Shown: one piece after another, positions 45,598-55,970 of the stretch
Layout: every line of letters starts with the position of its first letter
How positions within the stretch are numbered: the first letter of the stretch is position 1
Source of the DNA: Clostridium aceticum
Lineage (GTDB): Bacteria > Bacillota > Clostridia > Peptostreptococcales > Natronincolaceae
Assembly (NCBI RefSeq): GCF_001042715.1
Contig: NZ_CP009687.1
Span: 3,773,418 to 3,837,417, forward strand
Length of the DNA stretch: 64,000 nt
Direction: 5' to 3'
Notes under the pieces: generated by a model
Told to the model about the DNA's origin: nothing
What the model saw: the letters and a program-made list of their open reading frames with translations, nothing else
Database searches by the model: none
Program-made: the position numbers and the translations under genes

Positions 45598-45801
45598 TTA
45601 GGAATTTACGTTATTTATTTCACGCTGTCTAATGATTGTTTTAATTCTAGCGATATCTTTGCGAACGTTTCTGATTCTCAAAGGGTTTTCAAGCTGGCCG
45701 GTCGCTAATTGGAAACGCAAGTTGAATAATTCACTTTTTGAATCAGCTAATTTTTGTTGCAATTCAACATCAGTCATATCTATTAACATATTAGCTTTCA
45801 T
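45598..45801 (-). CDS. rpmC: 50S ribosomal protein L29
   Basis: 67 residues from ATG 45801, which overlaps the rplP end by 11 bp. [20 protein letters not shown] and [19 protein letters not shown] are typical. Lies at the peptide exit. Confidence 0.95.
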   Translation of the reverse strand: MKANMLIDMTDVELQQKLADSKSELFNLRFQLATGQLENPLRIRNVRKDIARIKTIIRQREINNVNS

Positions 45802-46234
45802 CAGCTTCACCACCCTTTACTTCTAATTCTTGGCGTGTTACAAACTTACACTTGATTGGTAATTTATGCATAGCAAGTCTAAGCGCTTCTCTTGCTTTTT
45901 CTTCAGATACTCCAGCTAATTCAAACATTACTCTACCTGGCTTAACAACTGCTACCCAAAACTCTGGTGAACCTTTACCAGCACCCATACGAGTTTCAGC
46001 AGGTTTTTTTGTTACAGGCTTGTGAGGGAAAATTTTAATCCAAACTTTACCCCCTCTTTTAATAGATCTTGTCATAGCAATACGAGCAGCTTCTATTTGA
46101 TTAGAGGTAATCCATGCTGGTTCTAAAGCCATAATTCCAAATTCTCCGTAGGAAACTTTGTTTCCTCTTGTGGCTTCACCTGTCATTTTACCCCTATGCA
46201 CTCTACGGCGTTTTACTCTTTTAGGCATTAACAT
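45791..46234 (-). CDS. rplP: 50S ribosomal protein L16
   Basis: 147 residues; [40 protein letters not shown] and [21 protein letters not shown] 46234 has AAGGAGG 8 bp upstream. A-site tRNA contact. Confidence 0.97.
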   Translation of the reverse strand: MLMPKRVKRRRVHRGKMTGEATRGNKVSYGEFGIMALEPAWITSNQIEAARIAMTRSIKRGGKVWIKIFPHKPVTKKPAETRMGAGKGSPEFWVAVVKPGRVMFELAGVSEEKAREALRLAMHKLPIKCKFVTRQELEVKGGEADES

Positions 46235-46266
46235 GCACTATTCCTCCTTCCTTCAAGGCATATCTG

Positions 46267-46950
46267 TTACTTGTTTTCTGTATTTTTAGCACTTTCTTCT
46301 ACAACTACAGTTCTTTTCGTAGGCAATATTTCACCTTTATATATCCATACCTTTACACCTAGTTTTCCATAAGTGGTCATAGCTTCAGCAAAACCATAAT
46401 CAATATCCGCTCTTAATGTGTGTAATGGAACATTTCCCTCATTGTATCCTTCTGAACGAGCCATTTCTGCCCCACCAAGTCTACCTGAAGTTAATACTTT
46501 GATTCCTTTAGCACCTGAACGCATTGCTCTTTGCATAGCTTGCTTCATTGCTCTTCTGAAGGATACCCTTCTTTCTAATGAAAATGCAATGTTTTCAGCT
46601 ACTAATTGAGCATCTGTTTCTGGTCTTTTTACTTCTACTACGTTTACTGCTACGTTTTTGTTTGTCATTTTTTCTAACTGCTTTTTAAGTTCTTCAACAC
46701 CTTGCCCACCTTTACCAATAACCATTCCTGGTTTTGCTGTGTGAACATTTATCTTAACGCGATTGTTAGCGGCTCTTTCAATTTCTATTTTAGAAATTCC
46801 CGAAACAAAAAGCTTTTCTTTTACGTATTTTCGGATTTTATGGTCTTCGACGAGTAGGTCTGAATAATCTTTTTTATTGGCATACCATTTGGCATCCCAG
46901 TCTTTAATGATACCTACCCTCAATCCGTGTGGACTCACCTTTTGACCCAT
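46267..46950 (-). CDS. rpsC: 30S ribosomal protein S3
   Basis: 227 residues with the KH domain ([20 protein letters not shown]) and [20 protein letters not shown]. Part of the mRNA entry helicase. Confidence 0.97.
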   Translation of the reverse strand: MGQKVSPHGLRVGIIKDWDAKWYANKKDYSDLLVEDHKIRKYVKEKLFVSGISKIEIERAANNRVKINVHTAKPGMVIGKGGQGVEELKKQLEKMTNKNVAVNVVEVKRPETDAQLVAENIAFSLERRVSFRRAMKQAMQRAMRSGAKGIKVLTSGRLGGAEMARSEGYNEGNVPLHTLRADIDYGFAEAMTTYGKLGVKVWIYKGEILPTKRTVVVEESAKNTENK

Positions 46951-46969
46951 TATTTTCCCTCCTTAAATC

Positions 46970-47302
46970 CTATTTTTCTTTTAGCACAACACCGATATGA
47001 CTTGTTCTTTTTCTAATTGTAGTGGCACGACCCATAGCTCTTGGTCTAAAACGTTTCATTGTAGGTCCTTGGTCCGCATAAATCTCTGCCACATATAGAC
47101 TATCTCTATCCATACTATAGTTATTTTCCGCATTAGCTAAAGCCGACTTAACAACTTTTTCTACGATTGGTGCAGCCGCTTTAGGTGTATACTTTAATAT
47201 CGCTAAAGCTTCATCAACTTTTTTTCCTCTAACTAAATCAACAACTTGTTGAGCTTTTCTAGGAGCGATCCTGACAAATTTTGCAATTGCTTTTGCTTCC
47301 AT
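46970..47302 (-). CDS. rplV: 50S ribosomal protein L22
   Basis: 110 residues from ATG 47302 ([20 protein letters not shown]), preceded by GAAAGGAGG; the longer reading from 47344 overlaps rpsS. The exit-tunnel loop [19 protein letters not shown] is intact. Confidence 0.97.
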   Translation of the reverse strand: MEAKAIAKFVRIAPRKAQQVVDLVRGKKVDEALAILKYTPKAAAPIVEKVVKSALANAENNYSMDRDSLYVAEIYADQGPTMKRFRPRAMGRATTIRKRTSHIGVVLKEK

Positions 47303-47360
47303 GGAATGACCTCCTTTCATAATGTAGATCAAACGATCAAACATTCCACCAAATCAAAGT

Positions 47361-47642
47361 TTATTTTCTTTTTGTTGTTTTATCGTTATCATCATGTCCT
47401 CTATAGGTTCTAGTTAAAGCAAACTCTCCTAATTTATGCCCTACCATATCCTCAGTAACGTATACAGGAATGTGTTTTCTACCATCATGTACAGCAATCG
47501 TATGTCCGAGCATTTGTGGAAAAATAGTAGATGCTCTTGACCATGTTTTGATAACTTTCTTTTCATCCTTTTCGTTCATTTCTTCGATCTTTTTTAATAA
47601 ACCAGCATGAACAAAAGGTCCTTTTTTAAGTGATCTACCCAT
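47361..47642 (-). CDS. rpsS: 30S ribosomal protein S19
   Basis: 93 residues from ATG 47642 ([19 protein letters not shown]) with GAAGGGAGG upstream. [20 protein letters not shown] is the signature. Head of the 30S subunit. Confidence 0.97.
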   Translation of the reverse strand: MGRSLKKGPFVHAGLLKKIEEMNEKDEKKVIKTWSRASTIFPQMLGHTIAVHDGRKHIPVYVTEDMVGHKLGEFALTRTYRGHDDNDKTTKRK

Positions 47643-47700
47643 GACTTTTCCTCCCTTCACAAGTATGTGTCTATCTATACCTTCATATTATCTGACTAAA

Positions 47701-48531
47701 TTATTTCTTTCTTCTAGATACAATAAACTTGTTTGACGCTTTTTTCTTGTCACGTGTTTTGTATCCAAGAGCAGGTTTACCCCATGGTGTAACTGGTGAT
47801 GGTCTACCGATAGGAGATCTACCTTCCCCTCCACCGTGTGGATGATCGTTAGGATTCATTGCAGAACCTCTTACTGTAGGTCTAATACCCATATGTCTTT
47901 TTCTACCAGCTTTACCGATAGTGATATTTTCATGCTCTAAATTTCCTACTTCACCAACAGTAGCTTTACAGTCGATAGCAATTTGTCTAATTTCACCTGA
48001 CGGTAATCTTAGTAATGCATATTTGCCTTCCTTCGCCATTAACTGTGCTGAGTTACCAGCGGCTCTTGCGATCTGTCCGCCTTTACCAGGTTTCATTTCA
48101 ATGTTGTGTACTACTGTACCAACAGGAATGTTTCTTAGTGGCAAAGCGTTCCCTATCTTGATATCTACGTCAGGTCCTGATTGCACCACATCTCCAGCTT
48201 TTAAATGATTTGGAGCAATGATATATCTTTTTTCTCCATCAGCATAGTTTAAAAGTGCAATGTTTGCAGTTCTATTTGGATCATATTCAATTGAAGCAAC
48301 GTTGGCTGGGATGCCATCTTTGTTTCTTTTAAAGTCAATAATTCTATACTTTCTTTTCATACCGCCACCTCTATGGCGTACGGTGATCTTTCCTTGAGCA
48401 TTTCTACCACCAGTTTTAGAAATAGTTTCTAATAAAGACTTTTCTGGTTCTACCCTTGTTAATTCTTCAAATGTAGAAACTGTCATTTGTCTTCTAGCTG
48501 GTGAAGTAGGATTAAACTTTTTAACACCCAT
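47701..48531 (-). CDS. rplB: 50S ribosomal protein L2
   Basis: 276 residues; [20 protein letters not shown] and [20 protein letters not shown] with the conserved His of the peptidyl-transferase neighbourhood. Confidence 0.98.
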   Translation of the reverse strand: MGVKKFNPTSPARRQMTVSTFEELTRVEPEKSLLETISKTGGRNAQGKITVRHRGGGMKRKYRIIDFKRNKDGIPANVASIEYDPNRTANIALLNYADGEKRYIIAPNHLKAGDVVQSGPDVDIKIGNALPLRNIPVGTVVHNIEMKPGKGGQIARAAGNSAQLMAKEGKYALLRLPSGEIRQIAIDCKATVGEVGNLEHENITIGKAGRKRHMGIRPTVRGSAMNPNDHPHGGGEGRSPIGRPSPVTPWGKPALGYKTRDKKKASNKFIVSRRKK

Positions 48532-48565
48532 TACTGTTTCCCTCCTTCGTAATACAAATCAGTCA

Positions 48566-48856
48566 TTACATTCCTTCAAATAACTCGATTTCTTTGCTAT
48601 CTTGTGTTAAAGTAATGATCGCTTTTTTCCAGTCCGCTCTTCTGCCAACATTTCTACCCATTCTTTTAACTTTACCCTTCATGTTAACTGTGTTCACTTT
48701 CTCCACCTTAACACTAAAGATTTTTTCAATGGCTCTTCTAATTTCTGTTTTGTTGGCTTTTCTATCTACAACAAAAGCATATTTTTTGTCGGCGATGTCT
48801 TGCATGCTTTGTTCAGTAACTAATGGCCTAATAACAATATCGTGTGGATTTGTCAT
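48566..48856 (-). CDS. rplW: 50S ribosomal protein L23
   Basis: 96 residues; starts [18 protein letters not shown]. Its ATG overlaps the rplD stop by one base. Docking site for trigger factor and SRP. Confidence 0.97.
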   Translation of the reverse strand: MTNPHDIVIRPLVTEQSMQDIADKKYAFVVDRKANKTEIRRAIEKIFSVKVEKVNTVNMKGKVKRMGRNVGRRADWKKAIITLTQDSKEIELFEGM

Positions 48857-49479
48857 TATGCGTACACCTCCTCCACTTTTTGAACCGCATCTTTGGTAAT
48901 GATAAATTTATCATATTTTAAGATATCATATACATTTAATGTATTTACAGAAGTCGTATCAACACCAGGGATATTTCTAGCTGATTTAATCACAGCGTCA
49001 TTTTTATCTCCTGTTACAATTAATGCCTTTTTATCAACCTTTAGGTTTTTAAGGATATTCAGCATTTCTTTTGTTTTTGGTAATTGTAAAGATAACTCAT
49101 CTAGTACAATTAGTTCATTGCTATTCACTTTTGAACTTAGGGCTGATTTCATAGCAAGTCTTCTTACCTTCTTTGGTAATGTATAGCTATAATCTCTTGG
49201 TTTTGGTGCAAAGATGGTTCCACCACCAACCCATAGCGGCGAACGAATACTTCCGTGACGTGCGCGACCTGTTCCTTTTTGTCTCCAAGGCTTTCTACCG
49301 CCACCTCTTACTTCTGCTCTGGTTTTAGCAGACTGTGTTCCTTGTCTTTTATTCGCTAACTGATTCTTTACAACTTCATAAAGTACATGTCGATTTACTT
49401 CTACGCCAAACACGTTCTCATTTAATTCTATTTCACTTACTTGTTCTCCAGACACATTGTATACAGCTACTTTAGGCAT
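48856..49479 (-). CDS. rplD: 50S ribosomal protein L4
   Basis: 207 residues; [20 protein letters not shown] and [20 protein letters not shown] form the exit-tunnel loop. In proteobacteria L4 autoregulates the S10 operon; whether it does here is unknown. Confidence 0.97.
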   Translation of the reverse strand: MPKVAVYNVSGEQVSEIELNENVFGVEVNRHVLYEVVKNQLANKRQGTQSAKTRAEVRGGGRKPWRQKGTGRARHGSIRSPLWVGGGTIFAPKPRDYSYTLPKKVRRLAMKSALSSKVNSNELIVLDELSLQLPKTKEMLNILKNLKVDKKALIVTGDKNDAVIKSARNIPGVDTTSVNTLNVYDILKYDKFIITKDAVQKVEEVYA

Positions 49480-49503
49480 AGCAATTCCTCCTTTCTAATC
49501 AGA

Positions 49504-50136
49504 TTATTTTCCTTGTTTTATTGTTTCTTTGATGATTAATAATCCTTTTTTAGGTCCTGGCACAGCACCTTTTACTAAAAGTGCATTTCTTTCCACGTCT
49601 ACTTTTACTACTTCTAGGTTTTGCACAGTTACTTGTACCGCACCCATATGCCCAGGTAATTTTTTACCTTTAAATACTCTAGATGGGAATGAAGATGCTC
49701 CCATTGATCCAGGTCTTCTATGGTATCTAGAACCGTGGGATTCTGGTCCTCTACTTTGACCATGTCTTTTAATAACACCTTGGAAACCCTTACCTTTAGA
49801 AATACCTGTAATATCTACTTTTTGTCCTGCTTGGAAGGTATCCACTTTGATTTCTTGTCCTACTGTAAATTCAGTTGGATTTTCTAATCTAAATTCCTTC
49901 AACCTTCTTCTAATCGTTACGCCAGCCTTTTCAAAGTGTCCTTTCAATGGCTTGCCAACATTTTTTTCCTTGATTTCTCCGTAGCCTATTTGAACAGCAT
50001 TGTATCCATCCGTCTCTGTTGTTTTCACTTGAGCTACAACGTTAGGATCTACCTGAATTACTGTTACAGGCACTACTAAACCGCTTTGATCGAAAACTTG
50101 AGTCATCCCAATTTTTCTTCCGATAATACCTTTCAT
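49504..50136 (-). CDS. rplC: 50S ribosomal protein L3
   Basis: 210 residues from ATG 50136, 7 bp after AGGAGG; a GTG directly before it is ignored. [19 protein letters not shown] and [20 protein letters not shown] are typical. Confidence 0.97.
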   Translation of the reverse strand: MKGIIGRKIGMTQVFDQSGLVVPVTVIQVDPNVVAQVKTTETDGYNAVQIGYGEIKEKNVGKPLKGHFEKAGVTIRRRLKEFRLENPTEFTVGQEIKVDTFQAGQKVDITGISKGKGFQGVIKRHGQSRGPESHGSRYHRRPGSMGASSFPSRVFKGKKLPGHMGAVQVTVQNLEVVKVDVERNALLVKGAVPGPKKGLLIIKETIKQGK

Positions 50137-50232
50137 CACTACACCTCCTATTAATCTTACAGCGGATTACACATCATGTATAATCATACTAAGATAGGAT
50201 GAATTCATCACTTTATCTTAGTCAAACTGACA

Positions 50233-50553
50233 TTATAATTTAATTTCAATATCCACACCAGCTGGTAAATCTAATCTCATTAAAGCATCAACAGTTTTTG
50301 GTGTTGGGCTTAAGATATCGATTAATCTTTTGTGTGTTCTCATTTCAAACTGCTCTCTTGAATCCTTATATTTGTGAACTGCTCTTAATATCGTAATGAT
50401 TTGCTTTTCTGTCGGCAATGGAACCGGACCAGAAACCTCAGCACCACTTCTTTTTGCAGTTTCAACGATTTTTTCAGCCGATTGATCTAACACCTTATGA
50501 TCATACGCCTTTAATCTAATTCTAATTTTTTGTTTAACTTTTGCTGTTGCCAT
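50233..50553 (-). CDS. rpsJ: 30S ribosomal protein S10
   Basis: 106 residues; [40 protein letters not shown] and [20 protein letters not shown]. First gene of the S10 operon; also NusE in antitermination. Confidence 0.97.
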   Translation of the reverse strand: MATAKVKQKIRIRLKAYDHKVLDQSAEKIVETAKRSGAEVSGPVPLPTEKQIITILRAVHKYKDSREQFEMRTHKRLIDILSPTPKTVDALMRLDLPAGVDIEIKL

Positions 50554-50564
50554 TAACTTTCCCT

Positions 50565-50779
50565 CCCTTTCATCGCACGTGATTTCTTTTTACGTACGAC
50601 CTCGACCACTTATACACTGTTCCGGGTGTGTTGATATTTTTTTAAAGAACATCATACAGTAGTCTTGTCGCCCGATTCATAGATCTAGACATTTCTCCAC
50701 GAAAATTTCCCTTGCAGGCAACCTTTCGCTTCATCGCCTCAATGAATATTAAATAAACATGTCAAACAGACACTAGTAT
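50565..50779 (-). promoter_or_regulatory. leader region of the S10 operon
   Basis: About 200 nt between the predicted promoter and rpsJ without a gene. Just upstream of the ribosome binding site is a 7-bp hairpin CGTACGT / ACGTGCG with one G-U pair, and an ACAC / GTGT hairpin lies before it. A regulatory leader is plausible; I do not recognise a known r-protein leader class. Confidence 0.4.
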
Positions 50780-50808
50780 ATTTTATATCATCCTGTTATA
50801 AATATCAA
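50780..50808 (-). promoter_or_regulatory. predicted promoter of the S10 operon
   Basis: On the minus strand TTGATA (50803-50808), 17-bp spacer, TAAAAT (50780-50785), between tuf and rpsJ. Confidence 0.55.
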
Positions 50809-50864
50809 GCCTATTTTTAATATTTATTAAAAGTTTTACTGTGTTTTTTTCTAGAGTATAATGC

Positions 50865-50902
50865 AAATTTAGAAGAAGAGAAAAACCCCTTCTTCTAAAT
50901 TT
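50865..50902 (-). terminator. hairpin after tuf
   Basis: Perfect 14-bp stem AAATTTAGAAGAAG / CTTCTTCTAAATTT, 16 bp past the tuf stop. The stem ends in T3 but no long U-tract follows, so termination may be partial. Confidence 0.55.
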
Positions 50903-50917
50903 AATCTTAAAAGTTAA

Positions 50918-52111
50918 TTACTCAATAATAGAAGCAACTACACCAGCGCCTACAGTTCTTCCACCTTCACGGATCGCAAATCTTAAACCTTCTTCTGTAG
51001 CGATTGGGCTAATTAATTCGATTTCCATTGTAATGTTGTCTCCTGGCATTACCATTTCTGTTCCTTCTGGTAACTTGATGCTTCCTGTTACGTCTGTTGT
51101 TCTGAAATAAAACTGTGGTCTGTATCCATCAAAGAATGGTGTATGTCTTCCACCTTCTTCTTTTTTCAATACATATACCTCTGCTTTAAACTTTGTATGA
51201 GGCTTAATTGTACCAGGCTTTGCTAATACTTGTCCTCTTTCGATTTCTGTTCTTTGGATACCTCTTAGTAATACCCCTACGTTGTCTCCTGCTTCTGCTT
51301 GGTCTAGTAATTTTCTAAACATTTCTACCCCTGTTACGATTAACTTTCTTGATTCTTCTGCTAATCCTACTAACTCTATTTCGTCTTGTACTTTTACTAC
51401 GCCTCTTTCTACTCTTCCTGTTGCAACTGTTCCTCTACCTGTAATAGAGAATACGTCCTCTACTGGCATTAGGAATGGCTTGTCGATATCTCTTTCTGGT
51501 TGTGGGATGTATTCGTCGATGATTTCAAACATCTCTACAATCTTTGTTCCCCAATCACTGTCTGGATCATTTAATGCTTGTAAAGCTGATCCTTTGATTA
51601 CTGGTGTGTCATCTCCTGGGAACTCATACTCGTTTAATAGGTCTCTGATTTCCATTTCTACTAACTCTAATAATTCTTCGTCATCTACCATATCACACTT
51701 GTTCATGAATACTACGATGTATGGTACACCTACTTGTCTTGATAGTAGGATATGCTCTCTTGTTTGTGGCATTGGACCATCCGCTGCTGATACTACTAAG
51801 ATCGCTCCGTCCATTTGTGCTGCTCCTGTGATCATGTTCTTTACATAGTCAGCATGGCCTGGGCAGTCTACGTGTGCGTAGTGTCTGTTGTTTGTTTCGT
51901 ACTCAACGTGTGCTGTTGAAATTGTGATTCCTCTTTCTCTTTCTTCTGGTGCTTTATCGATTTGGTCAAAGGCTACTGCTGAACCTGTTCCTAATCTTTT
52001 GTTTAATGTCATTGTAATCGCTGCTGTTAATGTTGTTTTACCATGGTCAACGTGTCCTATTGTTCCTATGTTTACATGGGGTTTATTTCTTTCATATTTT
52101 GCTTTTGCCAT
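50918..52111 (-). CDS. tuf: elongation factor Tu
   Basis: 397 residues. GTPase motifs [18 protein letters not shown] and [10 protein letters not shown]; switch [18 protein letters not shown]. The C-terminal barrel carries [14 protein letters not shown]. Delivers aminoacyl-tRNA. Follows fusA with a 106-bp gap. Confidence 0.98.
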   Translation of the reverse strand: MAKAKYERNKPHVNIGTIGHVDHGKTTLTAAITMTLNKRLGTGSAVAFDQIDKAPEERERGITISTAHVEYETNNRHYAHVDCPGHADYVKNMITGAAQMDGAILVVSAADGPMPQTREHILLSRQVGVPYIVVFMNKCDMVDDEELLELVEMEIRDLLNEYEFPGDDTPVIKGSALQALNDPDSDWGTKIVEMFEIIDEYIPQPERDIDKPFLMPVEDVFSITGRGTVATGRVERGVVKVQDEIELVGLAEESRKLIVTGVEMFRKLLDQAEAGDNVGVLLRGIQRTEIERGQVLAKPGTIKPHTKFKAEVYVLKKEEGGRHTPFFDGYRPQFYFRTTDVTGSIKLPEGTEMVMPGDNITMEIELISPIATEEGLRFAIREGGRTVGAGVVASIIE

Positions 52112-52217
52112 TTTTTACTCCTCCTCGTTTTTAACGTATTAAGTAAAAGTATTTTATACTATTTATCTATAAGGTAGGATAGCAGATCAAATGCTTAAAC
52201 CTGCTACCCAGTTTTCA

Positions 52218-54293
52218 CTATTGTTTTCCAGCAACCACTTTTTCAGCAATACTTGCTGGAACTTGCTCATAATGACTGAAGTGCATAGAGTATACCGCAC
52301 GACCCTGTGTTTTAGAACGTAGGTCTGTAGCGTATCCAAACATTTCAGATAGTGGTACATGACATTTGATCACCTGTACTCCACCTGTTCTTGGCTCCAT
52401 TCCTTCAATTTTACCACGTCTTGAGTTTAGATCACCCATAACGTCTCCCATATAATCCTCAGGAGTTGTTACCTCCACTCTCATATATGGTTCTAGTAAG
52501 GCTGGTTTCGCTTTCTTCATACCATCTTTGAAAGCCATAGAACCAGCAATTTTAAATGCCATTTCAGAAGAGTCAACTTCATGATAAGATCCGTCAAACA
52601 GTTCTACTCTCATGTCAACTACTTCGTAGCCAGCCAATATACCATTGCTCATAGCTTCTTGAATACCGGCATCAACAGCAGGAATATATTCTCTTGGAAT
52701 AGCTCCCCCAACGACCTGGTTATCGAAACGGTATCCTTGACCTGGTTCTTGTGGGATAAGACGGATTTTAACATGTCCGTACTGTCCACGACCCCCAGAT
52801 TGTTTAGCGTATTTACCCTCAACCTCTACAGCTTGAGTGATTGTCTCTTTATATGCAACTTGAGGTTTACCTACATTTGCCTCTACTTTGAACTCCCTCA
52901 TCATTCTATCTACAATGATTTCAAGGTGAAGTTCTCCCATACCTGCAATGATGGTTTGCCCTGTTTCTTCATCTGTATAAGTTTTAAAGGTTGGGTCCTC
53001 TTCAGCAAGTTTCTGTAAAGCAACCCCCATTTTTTCTTGAGCAGCTTTGGTTTTTGGCTCAATCGCTACATGAATAACTGGTTCTGGAAACTCCATAGAC
53101 TCTAGTACTACTACATTGTTAGGATCACATAGCGTATCCCCTGTAGTTGTATCCTTTAAACCTACAGCAGCTGCAATATCACCAGCATATACTTCTGTGA
53201 TTTCTTCTCTTGTATTGGCATGCATTTGAAGAATACGTCCAATTCTCTCTTTTTTCCCTTTTGTAGAGTTTAAGATATAAGAACCAGACTCAAGCTTTCC
53301 CGAATAAACTCGGAAAAAAGCTAATTTTCCTACATATGGATCCGCCATAATTTTGAAAGCTAATGCTGAAAACGGCTCATCATCATCCGCATGTCTTTCA
53401 ATTTCTTGTTCGGTGTCTTCTGTTACACCTTTAATAGCTGGGATATCCAGTGGTGAAGGCATATAAGTTACAACAGCATCTAATAGACGTTGTACCCCTT
53501 TGTTTTTATAAGAAGAACCACACAATACTGGTGTCATTTGAGTAGCAATCGTACCTCTTCTGATTCCAGCAATGATTTCTTCTTCTGTAAACTCTTCACC
53601 CTCTAAATAACGCATCATTAATTCTTCATCAGTTTCAGCCACTGCCTCAACTAGTATTTCTCTATACTCATTAGTAACATCTCTCATATCCTCAGGGATG
53701 TCTACGATCTCAGTCTCTTGACCTAAATCATCTTTATACATGGTTGCATTCATCTTTACCAAGTCAATGATTCCCTTGAAGGTATCTTCAGCACCAATTG
53801 GGATCTGAATAGGTATCGCATTGGCACCTAATCTCTCCTTCATCATTTTTACAGCTTGAAAGAAATCAGCACCTAAGATATCCATTTTGTTTACAAAGGC
53901 CATTCTTGGTACTCTATACTTATCCGCTTGTCTCCAAACAGTTTCAGATTGAGGTTCAACCCCACCTTTTGCACAGAATACAGCTACTGAACCGTCCAAT
54001 ACTCTTAGAGATCTTTCTACCTCTACAGTAAAGTCCACGTGACCTGGTGTATCTATGATGTTGATTCTATGATCTTCCCATTGACAGGTAGTAGCAGCTG
54101 AAGTGATAGTAATACCTCTCTCTTTTTCCTGCTCCATCCAGTCCATTTGCGATGCACCCTCGTGGGTTTCACCTAATTTTCTAATTCTGCCGGCATAAAA
54201 CAATATTCTCTCTGTAGTTGTTGTTTTACCAGCATCAATGTGTGCCATAATACCAATATTTCTTATTTTTTCTAGTGGAAACTGCCTTGCCAC
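52218..54293 (-). CDS. fusA: elongation factor G
   Basis: 691 residues from GTG 54293. The ATG at 54299 directly abuts AAGGAGG, too close, while the GTG lies 6 bp after it and gives the canonical [20 protein letters not shown] start. P-loop [21 protein letters not shown] and [10 protein letters not shown]. Drives translocation. Confidence 0.97.
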   Translation of the reverse strand: MARQFPLEKIRNIGIMAHIDAGKTTTTERILFYAGRIRKLGETHEGASQMDWMEQEKERGITITSAATTCQWEDHRINIIDTPGHVDFTVEVERSLRVLDGSVAVFCAKGGVEPQSETVWRQADKYRVPRMAFVNKMDILGADFFQAVKMMKERLGANAIPIQIPIGAEDTFKGIIDLVKMNATMYKDDLGQETEIVDIPEDMRDVTNEYREILVEAVAETDEELMMRYLEGEEFTEEEIIAGIRRGTIATQMTPVLCGSSYKNKGVQRLLDAVVTYMPSPLDIPAIKGVTEDTEQEIERHADDDEPFSALAFKIMADPYVGKLAFFRVYSGKLESGSYILNSTKGKKERIGRILQMHANTREEITEVYAGDIAAAVGLKDTTTGDTLCDPNNVVVLESMEFPEPVIHVAIEPKTKAAQEKMGVALQKLAEEDPTFKTYTDEETGQTIIAGMGELHLEIIVDRMMREFKVEANVGKPQVAYKETITQAVEVEGKYAKQSGGRGQYGHVKIRLIPQEPGQGYRFDNQVVGGAIPREYIPAVDAGIQEAMSNGILAGYEVVDMRVELFDGSYHEVDSSEMAFKIAGSMAFKDGMKKAKPALLEPYMRVEVTTPEDYMGDVMGDLNSRRGKIEGMEPRTGGVQVIKCHVPLSEMFGYATDLRSKTQGRAVYSMHFSHYEQVPASIAEKVVAGKQ

Positions 54294-54389
54294 TGTCATC
54301 CTCCTTCCATAGGAAACGAAACATTTACAGTGATTTTTAGCAACTAATATACATTAGCATATCCAAAAACTACTATTTTAATCATTATT

Positions 54390-54860
54390 TTACCATCTGT
54401 AATGAGCAAATGCTTTGTTTGCTTCCGCCATTTTATGTGTATCTTCTCTTTTCTTCACTGATGCTCCTGTGTTGTTAGCGGCATCCATAATTTCTTTTGC
54501 TAATTTTTCATCCATGCCTTTTTCGCCTCTTTTTTTGGTATAGCCTACCAACCATCTGATTCCTAGAGTTTCTCTTCTCTCAGGTCTTACCTCTATTGGT
54601 ACTTGGTAGTTAGCTCCACCAACACGTCTTGCCTTAACTTCTAGTATTGGCATGATGTTGTTCATAGCTTTTTCAAAAACTTCAACTGGCTCTTCTCCAG
54701 TTCTTTCTTTTATTAAATCGAAGGCATCATAAACAATTCTTTGAGCTGTTCCTTTTTTACCATCTAACATAATGCCATTGATTAATTTTGTAACAACTTT
54801 GCTACCATACATAGGATCTGGTAACACTTCTCTTTTAGGTACATTCCCTTTTCTTGGCAC
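54390..54860 (-). CDS. rpsG: 30S ribosomal protein S7
   Basis: 156 residues; [40 protein letters not shown] and a C-terminal [17 protein letters not shown]. Organises the 30S head. Confidence 0.98.
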   Translation of the reverse strand: MPRKGNVPKREVLPDPMYGSKVVTKLINGIMLDGKKGTAQRIVYDAFDLIKERTGEEPVEVFEKAMNNIMPILEVKARRVGGANYQVPIEVRPERRETLGIRWLVGYTKKRGEKGMDEKLAKEIMDAANNTGASVKKREDTHKMAEANKAFAHYRW

Positions 54861-54975
54861 TTTTCTTCCCTCCTCAATGAATGAAATTGTTCATCGGTAC
54901 TCGACAACCAATTTAAAGATTGCCGTCGTGCGCAGTTCAATGCTTTATATATATGCATCATCGCTCCGACGTCTA

Positions 54976-55392
54976 CTATTTTTTCTTAGGTCTCTTTGCA
55001 CCGTACTTTGATCTTGCTTGCTGTCTGTTAGCTACACCTGCAGTATCTAATGTACCTCTAACAATATGGTATCTAACCCCTGGTAAGTCTTTTACCCTTC
55101 CACCTCTGATTAGAACAACACTATGCTCTTGAAGGTTATGACCAATTCCTGGGATATAAGCTGTTACTTCAATACCATTTGTAAGTCTTACCCTAGCTAC
55201 TTTTCTTAACGCTGAGTTAGGCTTTTTAGGTGTAACAGTTTTAACAGAAGTACAAACTCCTCTTTTTTGTGGAGAACTTTTGTCGGTAGCTACTCTTCTC
55301 AAAGAGTTGAAACCTTTTTGTAATGCAGGAGCTGTTGATTTTTCTTGAATTTCTTTTCTACCTTTACGTACTAACTGGCTTATTGTTGGCAT
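54976..55392 (-). CDS. rpsL: 30S ribosomal protein S12
   Basis: 138 residues from ATG 55392, 8 bp after AAGGAGG; a longer frame from 55428 is not supported. The decoding loop [20 protein letters not shown] and [16 protein letters not shown] carry wild-type lysines at the streptomycin-resistance positions, so sensitivity is expected at this locus. Confidence 0.97.
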   Translation of the reverse strand: MPTISQLVRKGRKEIQEKSTAPALQKGFNSLRRVATDKSSPQKRGVCTSVKTVTPKKPNSALRKVARVRLTNGIEVTAYIPGIGHNLQEHSVVLIRGGRVKDLPGVRYHIVRGTLDTAGVANRQQARSKYGAKRPKKK

Positions 55393-55497
55393 CCATCGCA
55401 CCTCCTTCCAATAAAAAGCTTTAAACATAGAAAAACTTTTATCTTTTTTGCAATATAAGATAAAATATTTTTGCCAAATTTAAGTGCAAACTACTCA

Positions 55498-55743
55498 CTA
55501 CTTTAATATCGCTACGGCCGCTGCACTAACATCGATACCGCAGGCTTTACCAAGTTTTTTCATGGAATCAACAAAGACAATTTCTACACCTTTATTGCTA
55601 GCGGTGTTCTTAAGTTTTTCCACTAGATACATTTCTGCATCCTCCGCTAAGTAAAGCGTCTTTACTTTATCTTCAGCTAACGCCTTGTTGGTTTGCTTAA
55701 CGCCAACCACCTTATTATTGGCCATCTGCAGAGAATCTAACAT
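55498..55743 (-). CDS. L7Ae-like ribosomal protein (YbxF/RplGB type)
   Basis: 81 residues; VVGVKQTNKALAEDKVKTLY, then AEDAEMYLVEKL and KKLGKACGIDVSAAAVAIL. This is the kink-turn-binding L7Ae fold found between rpoC and rpsL in Firmicutes. It binds K-turn RNAs in vitro; its cellular role is unclear. AAGGAGG precedes the ATG. Confidence 0.93.
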   Translation of the reverse strand: MLDSLQMANNKVVGVKQTNKALAEDKVKTLYLAEDAEMYLVEKLKNTASNKGVEIVFVDSMKKLGKACGIDVSAAAVAILK

Positions 55744-55768
55744 AAAAGTTTCCTCCTTTTTCGTAGAT

Positions 55769-55791
55769 CTGGGAGACTTTTAGTCTCCCAG
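55769..55791 (-). other. hairpin in the str operon leader
   Basis: Perfect 10-bp stem CTGGGAGACT / AGTCTCCCAG with a 3-nt loop, just upstream of the L7Ae-like gene's ribosome binding site. No U-tract. Confidence 0.6.
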
Positions 55792-55881
55792 TTAAAAGTC
55801 CACTTTTATTCTGAAATTTTCCATCTTGATCTCACTGTACTGTGTGCAACACTCACAATGCTGTGTATAACACACTTAAAT

Positions 55882-55910
55882 ATTCTAACACTTGTTAATT
55901 AGTGTGTCAA
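55882..55910 (-). promoter_or_regulatory. promoter of the L7Ae-rpsL-rpsG-fusA-tuf unit
   Basis: TTGACA (55905-55910), 17-bp spacer, TAGAAT (55882-55887) on the minus strand, 139 bp upstream of the L7Ae-like gene. Confidence 0.75.
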
Positions 55911-55970
55911 CTACTTATTTATTAAGTTGATGTTAGAACTTTATCCCTCATCTTTGAAAAAAAATGGTTT

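Noticed and set aside
51282-51848. 188-codon plus-strand frame
   Set aside because: Antisense shadow of tuf, produced by the codon bias of the highly expressed gene.
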